Positions 57,680-64,000 of a DNA stretch of 64,000 nucleotides are shown here, piece after piece. Position numbers and translations under genes: made by a program. The notes under the pieces are model-generated. The model was not told where the DNA came from, searched no databases, and saw only the letters and a program-made list of their open reading frames with translations. How positions within the stretch are numbered: position 1 is the stretch's first letter; each line of letters opens with the position of its first letter. The stretch is from Erysipelotrichaceae bacterium (GTDB lineage Bacteria > Bacillota_I > Bacilli_A > Erysipelotrichales > Erysipelotrichaceae), in NCBI GenBank assembly GCA_017454765.1, contig JAFTCJ010000007.1, forward strand, positions 1-64,000, given 5' to 3'.

Positions 57680-58342
57680 ATGTATAAAAAGTTTTACTGT
57701 ATTTTAGCTGTATGTATCCTGCTGGTGATCTCCGGTTTCACTTTTTTTGAAGACGGTGAGAAGAAAGAGTTCGATATCAATGACCTCTATGATTATCAGA
57801 AGAAATTCAAGACAGAAGAGCTGGATGTCTGTTCTTCCAATACAGCGAAAACTTACATGGATTACAGGATGACGACGGTGGTCGCATCCCGTCAGTATCA
57901 GTTCCTGAATTATGAGTGCACTGTCGATAAAAAGACCGGCTTCCTTTATGACGAGGAAGGCTTCATTGCGGTCGCGCTCGGCTCCTACTACGGTGTGATC
58001 GGCGATCGTTTCTATTTCACGCTGGATTCGGGCATCGTACTGCCTCTGGTGAAGGGCGAAGAGAAGGCGGATGAAGATACGGACTACAGCGGTTGCTATC
58101 ACACGATCGACGGCAGTGTCGTGGAGTTCGTCATCGACGACGATTACGCTGCATCTTATTTCGGCACCAACAGCAACGGCTATGTGCTGGACGGCAACTA
58201 CAACAATTATTCACTGTTCTCCGGCAGCATCGTCAAAGTCGAGAAGGTACTGGATGAAAAAGCGGACAGGTATGTGACCTATCATGTCGAAGCGGATCAG
58301 CCGAAAAGCATCGACATCTTCAACTACGCATCGGGCTATTAA
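57680..58342 (+). CDS. Exported protein of unknown function
   Basis: The 220-residue product begins with a signal or anchor helix (residues 5-23: FYCILAVCILLVISGFTFF). The rest is predicted to be beta-rich and acidic, with many Tyr and Asp (LYDYQKKF, SGCYHTIDGSVVEFVIDDDYAASYFG). No family is recognised. The signal peptide and -10 box support a real gene whose product is on the outer face. Confidence 0.6.
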   Translation: MYKKFYCILAVCILLVISGFTFFEDGEKKEFDINDLYDYQKKFKTEELDVCSSNTAKTYMDYRMTTVVASRQYQFLNYECTVDKKTGFLYDEEGFIAVALGSYYGVIGDRFYFTLDSGIVLPLVKGEEKADEDTDYSGCYHTIDGSVVEFVIDDDYAASYFGTNSNGYVLDGNYNNYSLFSGSIVKVEKVLDEKADRYVTYHVEADQPKSIDIFNYASGY

Positions 58343-58364
58343 GACTCAGCAGAGTCTTTTCTTT
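58342..58364 (+). terminator. Hairpin with T-run just before a start codon
   Basis: AGACTC and GAGTCT (58342-58347 and 58352-58357) pair around AGCA, followed by TTTCTTT. The next ATG (58367) is two bases after this tract, so the hairpin may be an attenuator or also hold an RNA-level control for the kinase gene. Confidence 0.6.
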
Positions 58365-58366
58365 AT

Positions 58367-58924
58367 ATGGAAGATATCATTGTCAATCAGAAACAATATC
58401 AGATCAAAGAACTGCTCGGCCACGGCAAGGGCGGCTATTCCTACCTGGCTTGCTGTGAGGGTGTTTTTTATACGCTCAAGAAGATCCATCATGAACCATG
58501 TTCCTACTATCGGTTCGGAAACAAGATCGAAGCGGAGAAAAGAGATTATGAAAGACTGAAGGATGCAGGGATCCGCATCCCGGAAATGATCGATATCGAT
58601 GAAAAGCAGGAAATCATCATCAAGGAGTATATAGACGGAAAGACCGTCTTTGAGATGATCTGCGAAGGGCAGGATGTGAGAGAATATCTTGACCAGGTGA
58701 AGAAGATGGCTGCACAGGCTTATGCCAAAGGCATCAACATCGATTATTTCCCGACCAATTTCATCGTCAGTGACGGCATTCTGTATTACATCGATTACGA
58801 ATGCAACGACTACATGGAAGAATGGAATTTTGAAAACTGGGGCAGCCGCTACTGGTCCCGGACAGAGGAATTTGAGGAATACCTGAAGCACTCTGATGTT
58901 TCAAACGCTGATGCTTCAGTATAA
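58367..58924 (+). CDS. Small protein-kinase-fold protein
   Basis: The 185-residue protein shows a kinase N-lobe (ELLGHGKGGYSYLACCEGVFYTLKKI, with Gly loop and Lys). A catalytic segment (GINIDYFPTNFIVSDGILYYIDYE) has D and N in the usual D-x4-N spacing and a metal-binding D in IDYE. It is shorter than normal kinases, like Bud32/RIO-type or lipopolysaccharide-kinase folds. No target is evident. The stop codon lies in the TATAAT of the next gene. Confidence 0.65.
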   Translation: MEDIIVNQKQYQIKELLGHGKGGYSYLACCEGVFYTLKKIHHEPCSYYRFGNKIEAEKRDYERLKDAGIRIPEMIDIDEKQEIIIKEYIDGKTVFEMICEGQDVREYLDQVKKMAAQAYAKGINIDYFPTNFIVSDGILYYIDYECNDYMEEWNFENWGSRYWSRTEEFEEYLKHSDVSNADASV

Positions 58925-58925
58925 T
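58920..58925 (+). promoter_or_regulatory. TATAAT -10 box overlapping a stop codon
   Basis: The TAA stop of the kinase gene (58922-58924) is inside TATAAT. Exactly six bases separate the box from the ATG at 58932, and no Shine-Dalgarno is present. Confidence 0.6.
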
Positions 58926-58931
58926 AAAGAT

Positions 58932-59417
58932 ATGTTTACGATCGCAAAAGCGGAATACGATGATCTGGATAGAATTGCCGAGATCTTTTCCGGTGCCAGA
59001 AAAAGGATGAAGGAAGCCGGCAATCCCGATCAGTGGAAAGATGACAGACCTTCCATGGATCTGGTGAAGAAGGATATCGATGAAGGGAACTTTTATGTCG
59101 TCCGTGACGGCGAAAAGATCGTCGGCGTGTTTGCGTTTGTGATCGGCATCGATCCGACTTATCTTGAGATAGAGGGCAGCTGGATCGATGATGCTCCTTA
59201 CGGAACGATCCACCGCATCGCTTCCGACGGATCGGCAAAAGGTGTCTTCAGGGCTGTTCTGGATTATGTGGAACAATTCGGCGTCGATATCCGTATCGAT
59301 ACCCACAAAGACAACAAGGCCATGCTTCATGTGATCGTACAGAACGGTTTTCAAAGATGCGGTATCATCATCGTCGATGACGGCAGCGAGCGGATCGCTT
59401 TTCAGAAAAAGATATAA
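58932..59417 (+). CDS. GNAT family N-acetyltransferase
   Basis: The 161-residue protein starts FTIAKAEYDDLDRIAEIF and has the GNAT core (FYVVRDGEKIVGVFAFVI, IHRIASDGSAKGVFRAVLDYVE, IRIDTHKDNKAMLHVIVQNGFQRCGII). The acetyl-CoA-binding Q/RxxGxG/A loop is altered to ASDGSAKG. Its substrate is unknown. Start at 58932 is set by the leaderless box; earlier in-frame ATGs lie inside the upstream gene. Confidence 0.85.
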   Translation: MFTIAKAEYDDLDRIAEIFSGARKRMKEAGNPDQWKDDRPSMDLVKKDIDEGNFYVVRDGEKIVGVFAFVIGIDPTYLEIEGSWIDDAPYGTIHRIASDGSAKGVFRAVLDYVEQFGVDIRIDTHKDNKAMLHVIVQNGFQRCGIIIVDDGSERIAFQKKI

Positions 59418-59418
59418 T
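59413..59418 (+). promoter_or_regulatory. TATAAT -10 box overlapping a stop codon
   Basis: The stop of the acetyltransferase (TAA, 59415-59417) is in the TATAAT box, and the ATG of miaA (59425) begins six bases after it. There is no Shine-Dalgarno. Confidence 0.65.
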
Positions 59419-59424
59419 AGTAGT

Positions 59425-60309
59425 ATGCAGAAAGTGCTGGTGATCGCCGGGCCTACGGCTGTCGGAAAAACTCAATTCGGTATCAGATGCGCCTCCCTGT
59501 TCAACGGGGAGATCATTTCCGGTGACTCCATACAGATCTATAAAGGACTGGATATCGGTTCGGCCAAACCGGATGAAAATGAATTAAGCCAGGCGAAGCA
59601 TTATCTGATCGACATCAAGGAAGCAGACGGCAGCTACAGCGTCAAGGAGTTTCAGGAGCTTTCCAGGAAATACATCGATCAGATCAGCAGTGAAGGAAAA
59701 CTGCCGATCATCGTCGGAGGAACGGGTCTTTATATCAAGGCCTGTCTCTATGACTATCAGTTCTTTGAGGAAGATGGGGAAGATGATCAGTATGAGGATC
59801 TCAGCAACGAAGAACTGTACGAACTGCTGAAAGAAAAAGATCCTGAAGCGCTGGAGAAGATCCATGTCAACAACCGCCGGCGTCTGATCCGGGCACTCAA
59901 CATCTATGAGAAGCATCACAAGGGGATCTCTGAGATCAAGGCTCAACAGGAACATAGGCCCATCTACGACTGTCTGATCATCGGTCTGACGGCACCGAGA
60001 AAGGTATTGTTCGAACGGATCAATGAAAGAGTCGACCGGATGATGGAAAAGGGTCTTGTAAAGGAGATCAAAACTCTGCTGGATCAGGGGATCACTTTTG
60101 ACGATCAGTCGATGCAGGGCATCGGCTATAAGGAATTCAGAGCTTATTTTGAGAAAGAGAAGAGTCTGGAGGAATGTGTCGAAGACATCAAGATCCATTC
60201 GAGGCATTTTGCGAAGAGACAGTATACGTTCTTCAATCATCAGCTGGATGTAAAGTGGTTTGAAGATAAGCAAGAAGCACTGGAAGAGGTGGAACAATGG
60301 TTGACCTGA
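59425..60309 (+). CDS. miaA: tRNA dimethylallyltransferase MiaA
   Basis: The 294-residue enzyme transfers a dimethylallyl group to A37 of tRNAs that read UNN codons. Hallmarks: P-loop IAGPTAVGKTQ (near 6-16), SGDSIQIYKGLDIGSAKP, VGGTGLYIKA, NRRRLIRAL and MQGIGYKEF. Starting at 59425 (MQKVLVIAGPTAVGKT) matches the family; an earlier in-frame ATG at 59377 is within the acetyltransferase gene. The 3' end overlaps tcdA by 13 bp. Confidence 0.95.
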   Translation: MQKVLVIAGPTAVGKTQFGIRCASLFNGEIISGDSIQIYKGLDIGSAKPDENELSQAKHYLIDIKEADGSYSVKEFQELSRKYIDQISSEGKLPIIVGGTGLYIKACLYDYQFFEEDGEDDQYEDLSNEELYELLKEKDPEALEKIHVNNRRRLIRALNIYEKHHKGISEIKAQQEHRPIYDCLIIGLTAPRKVLFERINERVDRMMEKGLVKEIKTLLDQGITFDDQSMQGIGYKEFRAYFEKEKSLEECVEDIKIHSRHFAKRQYTFFNHQLDVKWFEDKQEALEEVEQWLT

Positions 60310-61016
60310 GCAGGATGGAATATCTGATAGGGAAAGAAAATCTGGACAGGATCAGGACAAAGAGAGTACTGGTCTGCGGTGTGGGCGGTGTCGGCTCTTT
60401 TGTGGCCGAGGGTCTGTGCCGTTCGGGACTTGGCTATATTACCCTGCTGGATCACGACAAAGTGGAGCCTTCCAATCTCAACCGGCAGCTGATGACGAGC
60501 AAAAACAACATCGGCATGAGCAAGGTCCTCGCCCTGAAGGAAAGGCTGGAAGAGGTTTCCGATACAAAGGTCGATACGATCGAGGCCTTCATTCAGGAAG
60601 GATTTGAACTGGATCGGGATTATGACTATGTCGTTGACTGCATCGACACACTGACATCGAAGTTCATCCTGGTGAAGGAGTGTCATAAGAAGAATATACC
60701 GGTCATCTCCTCTCTGGGTTCGGCCAGAAGACTCAAACCGGAAAACATCAGGGTGACGACACTGGACAAGACCAGGAACGATCCTCTGGCCAAGGCATTC
60801 CGTTCCCTGGCAAAGAAGGAAAATTACCGGAAGAAGATCGAAGTCGTCTTTGTGGATACGCCTGCCGAAAAGGCGACAGTGGTGAAAGAAGGAAAAACAA
60901 ACAAAGAGAAATATCCGCTGGGTTCCTCGGTGTTCACTGTGGGATCTGTGGGGCTGTATATCGCAGCGATCGTCTATGAAAGACTGATCAGGGAGGAAAA
61001 TGATGAAATTCAGTGA
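60297..61016 (+). CDS. tcdA: tRNA threonylcarbamoyladenosine dehydratase (ThiF/E1-like)
   Basis: The 239-residue protein has the E1-like adenylation fold: VLVCGVGGVGSFVAEGL near residue 23, DHDKVEPSNLNRQ, VVDCIDTLTSKFILVKEC, and SSLGSARRLKPENI. TcdA cyclises t6A37 in tRNA to its hydantoin form, which fits next to miaA (both modify A37 of tRNA). The start is an ATG inside miaA; the internal ATG six codons on (MEYLIG) is a possible second start. Confidence 0.88.
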   Translation: MVDLSRMEYLIGKENLDRIRTKRVLVCGVGGVGSFVAEGLCRSGLGYITLLDHDKVEPSNLNRQLMTSKNNIGMSKVLALKERLEEVSDTKVDTIEAFIQEGFELDRDYDYVVDCIDTLTSKFILVKECHKKNIPVISSLGSARRLKPENIRVTTLDKTRNDPLAKAFRSLAKKENYRKKIEVVFVDTPAEKATVVKEGKTNKEKYPLGSSVFTVGSVGLYIAAIVYERLIREENDEIQ

Positions 61017-62694
61017 ATTCAGATATGAGCGTCTGGCTTATGAAGATCTCAAGACAAAATATGAAGAGCTGTTAGGAAAACTCAAAGAAGCCGAAACAGC
61101 AGAGTCTTTCATGGAAGCCTTTGAACAGATCAATACGTTCAGAGGACACATCCATTCGATGCAGACATTGTGCTCGATCCGTCATACCATCGATACTTCC
61201 GATGAATACTATGACAAAGAGAACGAATACTGGGACAACACGATGCCTCTGCTGCAGGTCTATGAGGTCGGACTGGCTAAGACCATGATGGAAAGCCGTT
61301 TCCGCAGCGAGACCGATATTCCTGAAGCTTACTACATGACGCTTGAAAACAAGATGAAGTCTTTCTCTGAAGCGATCATCGAGGATATGCAGGAAGAAAA
61401 CAGACTGATCACCGAGTATGGGAAACTCGTTTCTTCCGCAAAGATCGAATTCAGGGGAGAGACACACAACCTGGCTTCGATCCGTCCTTTCATGAATGAT
61501 GATGACAGACAGATCAGAAAGGAAGCGACAAAGGCTTACTTCGGTTTCTTTGAGGAGAATGAAGCGAAGTTCGATGAGATCTATGACAGACTCGTCAGAG
61601 TCAGAGACAGGATGGCAAAGAAACTGGGCTATGAAAACTTCACGCCTTTAGGTTATATCCGCATGAACCGTCTGGACTATGATCAGGATATGGTGAAGAA
61701 TTACCGCGATCAGGTCATCAGGGATATCGTTCCCCTGACGGTGGAATTAAGACAGAAACAGGCGAAACGCATCGGTCTTGATTCACTGAAACTCTATGAT
61801 GTTGACTATAATTTCAGGACCGGCAATCCGAAACCGCACGGAACGCTGGATGAACTGGTTGCAGCGGCATTACAGATGTATACGGAGATGTCTCCCGAGA
61901 CTGCCGAATTCTTCAAAATGATGGTCGATCAGGAACTCTTTGATCTGCCGACCCGTCCCAACAAGGAAATGGGCGGATACTGTACAGGTATTTATGATTA
62001 TAAGGTACCGTTCATCTTCGCCAACGCCAACGGAACTTCCGGTGATGTCGATACTCTGACCCATGAGGCCGGTCATGCTTTCCAGGCGTTCTGCACATTC
62101 AAAAATGTGACGATCCCCGATCTCTCTTTCCCGACGATGGAGTCGGCAGAGATCAATTCGATGTCGATGGAATTCTTTGCCCACCCATGGAGCCATCTGT
62201 TCTTCAAAGAAGAAGCTGAGAAATACCGTTACTTCCACATTGCTGAATCACTGAAGTTTCTGCCTTACGGCTGTCTGATCGACCACTTCCAGCACGAGGT
62301 CTACAATCATCCGGAAATGACAGCGGATGAAAGAAAGGCCTGCTTCCGCAGACTGGAAAAGATCTACAAGCCGGACATCGATTATGAAGGATTCGATCTG
62401 CTGGAAAGAGGCGGCTTCTTCTTCAGACAGGGCCACGTCTTCCAGGCCCCGTTCTATTACATCGACTATACGCTGGCCCAGGTCTGCGCACTCCAGTTCT
62501 TCGTCAGGATGCTCAATAAGGATGAAGATGCCTGGAAGGACTATGTCCGTATCTGCGGACTGGGCGGGACAAAGACCTTTACCCAGATCGTCAGGGAAGC
62601 TCATCTGAAGGTCCCATTTGAAGAGGGCTGTCTGAAAGAAGTGTCCGCCAAGATGAAGGAAGAGCTCGGCAGGATCGATGATTCGAAATTCTAG
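61000..62694 (+). CDS. M3 family oligoendopeptidase (PepF-like)
   Basis: This 564-residue zinc peptidase has the HEAGHAFQ metal motif (HExxH near residue 355) with the downstream glutamate in SFPTMESAEINSMSMEFFA, as in oligoendopeptidase F. It degrades short peptides in the cytoplasm, perhaps those imported by Opp. Start at 61000 or 61003 (ATGATG), overlapping tcdA by about 15 bp, with GGAGG before it. Confidence 0.92.
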   Translation: MMKFSEFRYERLAYEDLKTKYEELLGKLKEAETAESFMEAFEQINTFRGHIHSMQTLCSIRHTIDTSDEYYDKENEYWDNTMPLLQVYEVGLAKTMMESRFRSETDIPEAYYMTLENKMKSFSEAIIEDMQEENRLITEYGKLVSSAKIEFRGETHNLASIRPFMNDDDRQIRKEATKAYFGFFEENEAKFDEIYDRLVRVRDRMAKKLGYENFTPLGYIRMNRLDYDQDMVKNYRDQVIRDIVPLTVELRQKQAKRIGLDSLKLYDVDYNFRTGNPKPHGTLDELVAAALQMYTEMSPETAEFFKMMVDQELFDLPTRPNKEMGGYCTGIYDYKVPFIFANANGTSGDVDTLTHEAGHAFQAFCTFKNVTIPDLSFPTMESAEINSMSMEFFAHPWSHLFFKEEAEKYRYFHIAESLKFLPYGCLIDHFQHEVYNHPEMTADERKACFRRLEKIYKPDIDYEGFDLLERGGFFFRQGHVFQAPFYYIDYTLAQVCALQFFVRMLNKDEDAWKDYVRICGLGGTKTFTQIVREAHLKVPFEEGCLKEVSAKMKEELGRIDDSKF

Positions 62695-62703
62695 GAGAGA
62701 AAT

Positions 62704-63180
62704 ATGTTTCGTGAAGTAGCAAGAAAAAAACAGGCTCTTTCCAAAGAAAGATGCATCGAGATCCTGAAACAGGAGAAAAGAGGCGTCCTTTCCGTGATCG
62801 GGGATGAAGGATACCCCTACGGCATGCCGATCAATCATTACTATGACGAGAAAGAAGGAAAACTCTATTTCCACGGCGGGAAGGCCGGTCACAAGATCGA
62901 TGCACTGAAAAAGAATGACAAGGTCTCCTACTGTGTTTACGGCGACGGTGTGAAAGAAGGAGATAACTGGTATCTGTCATTTGAAAGCGTCATCGTCTTC
63001 GGAAGGATGCGCTTCATTGAAGATGAATCTGTCATAGCCGAAAAAAGCCGGGCACTCTCCTATAAATTCACCGATGATGAAAAATTCATCGAAGACGAGA
63101 TCGCAAAATCACTCAAGGGCACACTGCTGCTGGAACTTGAGATCGAGCATATGAGCGGCAAGCACATCAACGAATTCTGA
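62704..63180 (+). CDS. Pyridoxamine 5'-phosphate oxidase-like flavin-binding protein
   Basis: The 158-residue protein has the split-barrel fold of the PNPOx-like family: GVLSVIGDEGYPYGMPINHYYDEKEGKLYFHGGKAGHKIDALKKNDKVSYCVYGDG. It probably binds FMN or F420-like cofactors and is often annotated as a nitroimidazole-resistance (NimA-like) protein. The precise role is unknown. GGAGAG RBS ten bases after the PepF stop. Confidence 0.8.
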   Translation: MFREVARKKQALSKERCIEILKQEKRGVLSVIGDEGYPYGMPINHYYDEKEGKLYFHGGKAGHKIDALKKNDKVSYCVYGDGVKEGDNWYLSFESVIVFGRMRFIEDESVIAEKSRALSYKFTDDEKFIEDEIAKSLKGTLLLELEIEHMSGKHINEF

Positions 63181-63193
63181 AAGGAAAGAAATC

Positions 63194-64000
63194 ATGAAAT
63201 ACGCATTCATCAACGGCATCATCCTTGACGGCACAAAGGATATGAAGCCGGTAACAGACAAGACGATACTGGTGGAAGGTGACCGTATCACCGACATCAT
63301 CGACGGAAACAGTGCCGATCCCTCTTACGAGATCATCGATCTCAAGGGTGCCTATATCATGCCGGGTCTCATCAACATGCATGTCCACCTGGCAGGCAAC
63401 GGCAAGCCGCAGAAGAAACAGCGTGACAACACGAAGCTCGTCAATCTGATCTTCTCCAACCCGATCTCCGCCAGATATGCCTACAAGCTGGTAAAAGATT
63501 ACGCAAAACTGGAACTGCTCAGCGGCGTCACGACGATCAGGACCGTCGGCGGTCTCAAGGATCTGGATACCACGGTCAGGGATGAGATCGCTGCAGGAAA
63601 ATACATCGGACCGCGCATCGTTGCCGCCAATGAAGGCATCTCCGTTCCCCACGGCCACATGGCCGGTTCGGTCGCCATCTGTGCCAACAGCATCGAAGAA
63701 GCAAAGGCCCATGTCGATCATCTGAAAGAAAAGGGTGCCGACCTGGTCAAACTGATGATCACCGGCGGTGTCATGGATGCCAAGGAAAAGGGCGTTCCGG
63801 GCGAACTGAAAATGGATCCTGAAATGGTCAAGGAAGTCTGTGACTACGCCCATGGTTTCGGATACAAGGTCGCAGCTCACGTTGAATCGCCTCAGGGCGT
63901 CAAAGTCGCTTTACAGAACGGTGTCGATTCGATCGAACACGGCGCAAAACCGGATGAGGAGACAATCAGACTGTTTAAGGAAAGAAAGGCTTTCCTGACG
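63194..64000 (+). CDS. Imidazolonepropionase-like amidohydrolase, truncated by the window end
   Basis: A continuous frame of 269 codons from ATG 63194 runs to the last base. It has MPGLINMHVHLAG (HxH metal ligands near residue 62), GVTTIRTVGGLKD, ANEGISVPHGHMAG, VKLMITGGVMD (a Lys for carbamylation or metal bridging), AAHVESPQGVKVALQNGVDSIEHG. This is the amidohydrolase family related to imidazolonepropionase and prolidase-like enzymes. Expected total length about 400. It follows the previous gene by 13 bp with AAGGAAAG as RBS. Confidence 0.85.
   Translation, partial: MKYAFINGIILDGTKDMKPVTDKTILVEGDRITDIIDGNSADPSYEIIDLKGAYIMPGLINMHVHLAGNGKPQKKQRDNTKLVNLIFSNPISARYAYKLVKDYAKLELLSGVTTIRTVGGLKDLDTTVRDEIAAGKYIGPRIVAANEGISVPHGHMAGSVAICANSIEEAKAHVDHLKEKGADLVKLMITGGVMDAKEKGVPGELKMDPEMVKEVCDYAHGFGYKVAAHVESPQGVKVALQNGVDSIEHGAKPDEETIRLFKERKAFLT

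Noticed and set aside
1..64000. CRISPR arrays, insertion sequences, prophage, integrase or transposase genes
   Set aside because: No regularly spaced repeats, terminal inverted repeats with a transposase frame, or phage structural genes were found on either strand.

Overview
The window is 64 kb of bacterial chromosome with about 48% G+C by eye. It is dense with genes and has no rRNA operon, insertion sequence, prophage or CRISPR array. The organism looks like an anaerobic, low-to-mid G+C member of the Bacillota, probably a gut Erysipelotrichia-like lineage. That placement is an inference from a group-B-like [FeFe] hydrogenase, a ferredoxin-rubredoxin fusion, an Fe-S Old Yellow Enzyme, YtrA-type GntR, DUF1836, YolD and PepF proteins, Gram-positive wall-lysis genes and lipoprotein substrate-binding proteins. 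UGA is a normal stop codon here.

Layout. 0-9 kb: Fe-S/flavin enoate-reductase-like enzyme; a wall cluster (GH25 lysozyme, metallophosphoesterase, C39-like protease); nitroreductase; small membrane protein and lipoprotein; a self-regulated GntR-ABC transporter operon. 8.6-16.8 kb: ferredoxin-rubredoxin fusion and cardiolipin synthase on the minus strand; then a beta-propeller glycosidase-like protein, a DMT transporter and a CASTOR/POLLUX-type channel; then an NmrA-like reductase, a DUF1295 (steroid-5-alpha-reductase-like) membrane enzyme and a membrane partner. 16.8-21.3 kb: a double flavodoxin-domain protein, a rhuM gene broken by one in-frame TGA, a small acidic protein and a YtcJ-like amidohydrolase. 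21.4-27.9 kb: complete oppABCDF peptide importer, then a class-I amidotransferase-like hydrolase. 27.9-36.7 kb: APH-like kinase overlapping an [FeFe] hydrogenase, an alpha/beta hydrolase, DinB-DUF3795, DUF2130 and DUF1232 proteins, and a TetR-CPBP protease pair with a strong operator and promoter. 36.7-44.2 kb: YdcF, Y-family polymerase with YolD partner, rho, a 5'-nucleotidase-like enzyme and a tyrosine phosphatase. 44.3-50.8 kb: an ABC importer operon that also encodes a predicted cytoplasmic phosphodiesterase and an unassigned P-loop protein. This is the best candidate here for an undescribed pathway. 50.8-57.5 kb: hemolysin III divergent from a DUF1836 regulator across paired 13-bp palindromes, a two-component system, a gene remnant, a membrane XRE regulator, and tRNA-Ile/tRNA-Ala. 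57.7-64 kb: exported protein, small kinase, acetyltransferase, miaA, tcdA, pepF, a flavin-fold oxidase and a truncated amidohydrolase.

The most striking global signal is in the start regions. Several genes have a -10 box (TATAAT or TAGAAT) ending 6 to 8 nt before the start codon and no Shine-Dalgarno sequence, which is the geometry of leaderless mRNAs. In two cases the -10 box contains the stop codon of the gene before. Other genes in the window have ordinary AAGGAG-type sites, so two initiation modes appear to coexist. All family names rest on motif recognition by eye; no search or alignment was run.
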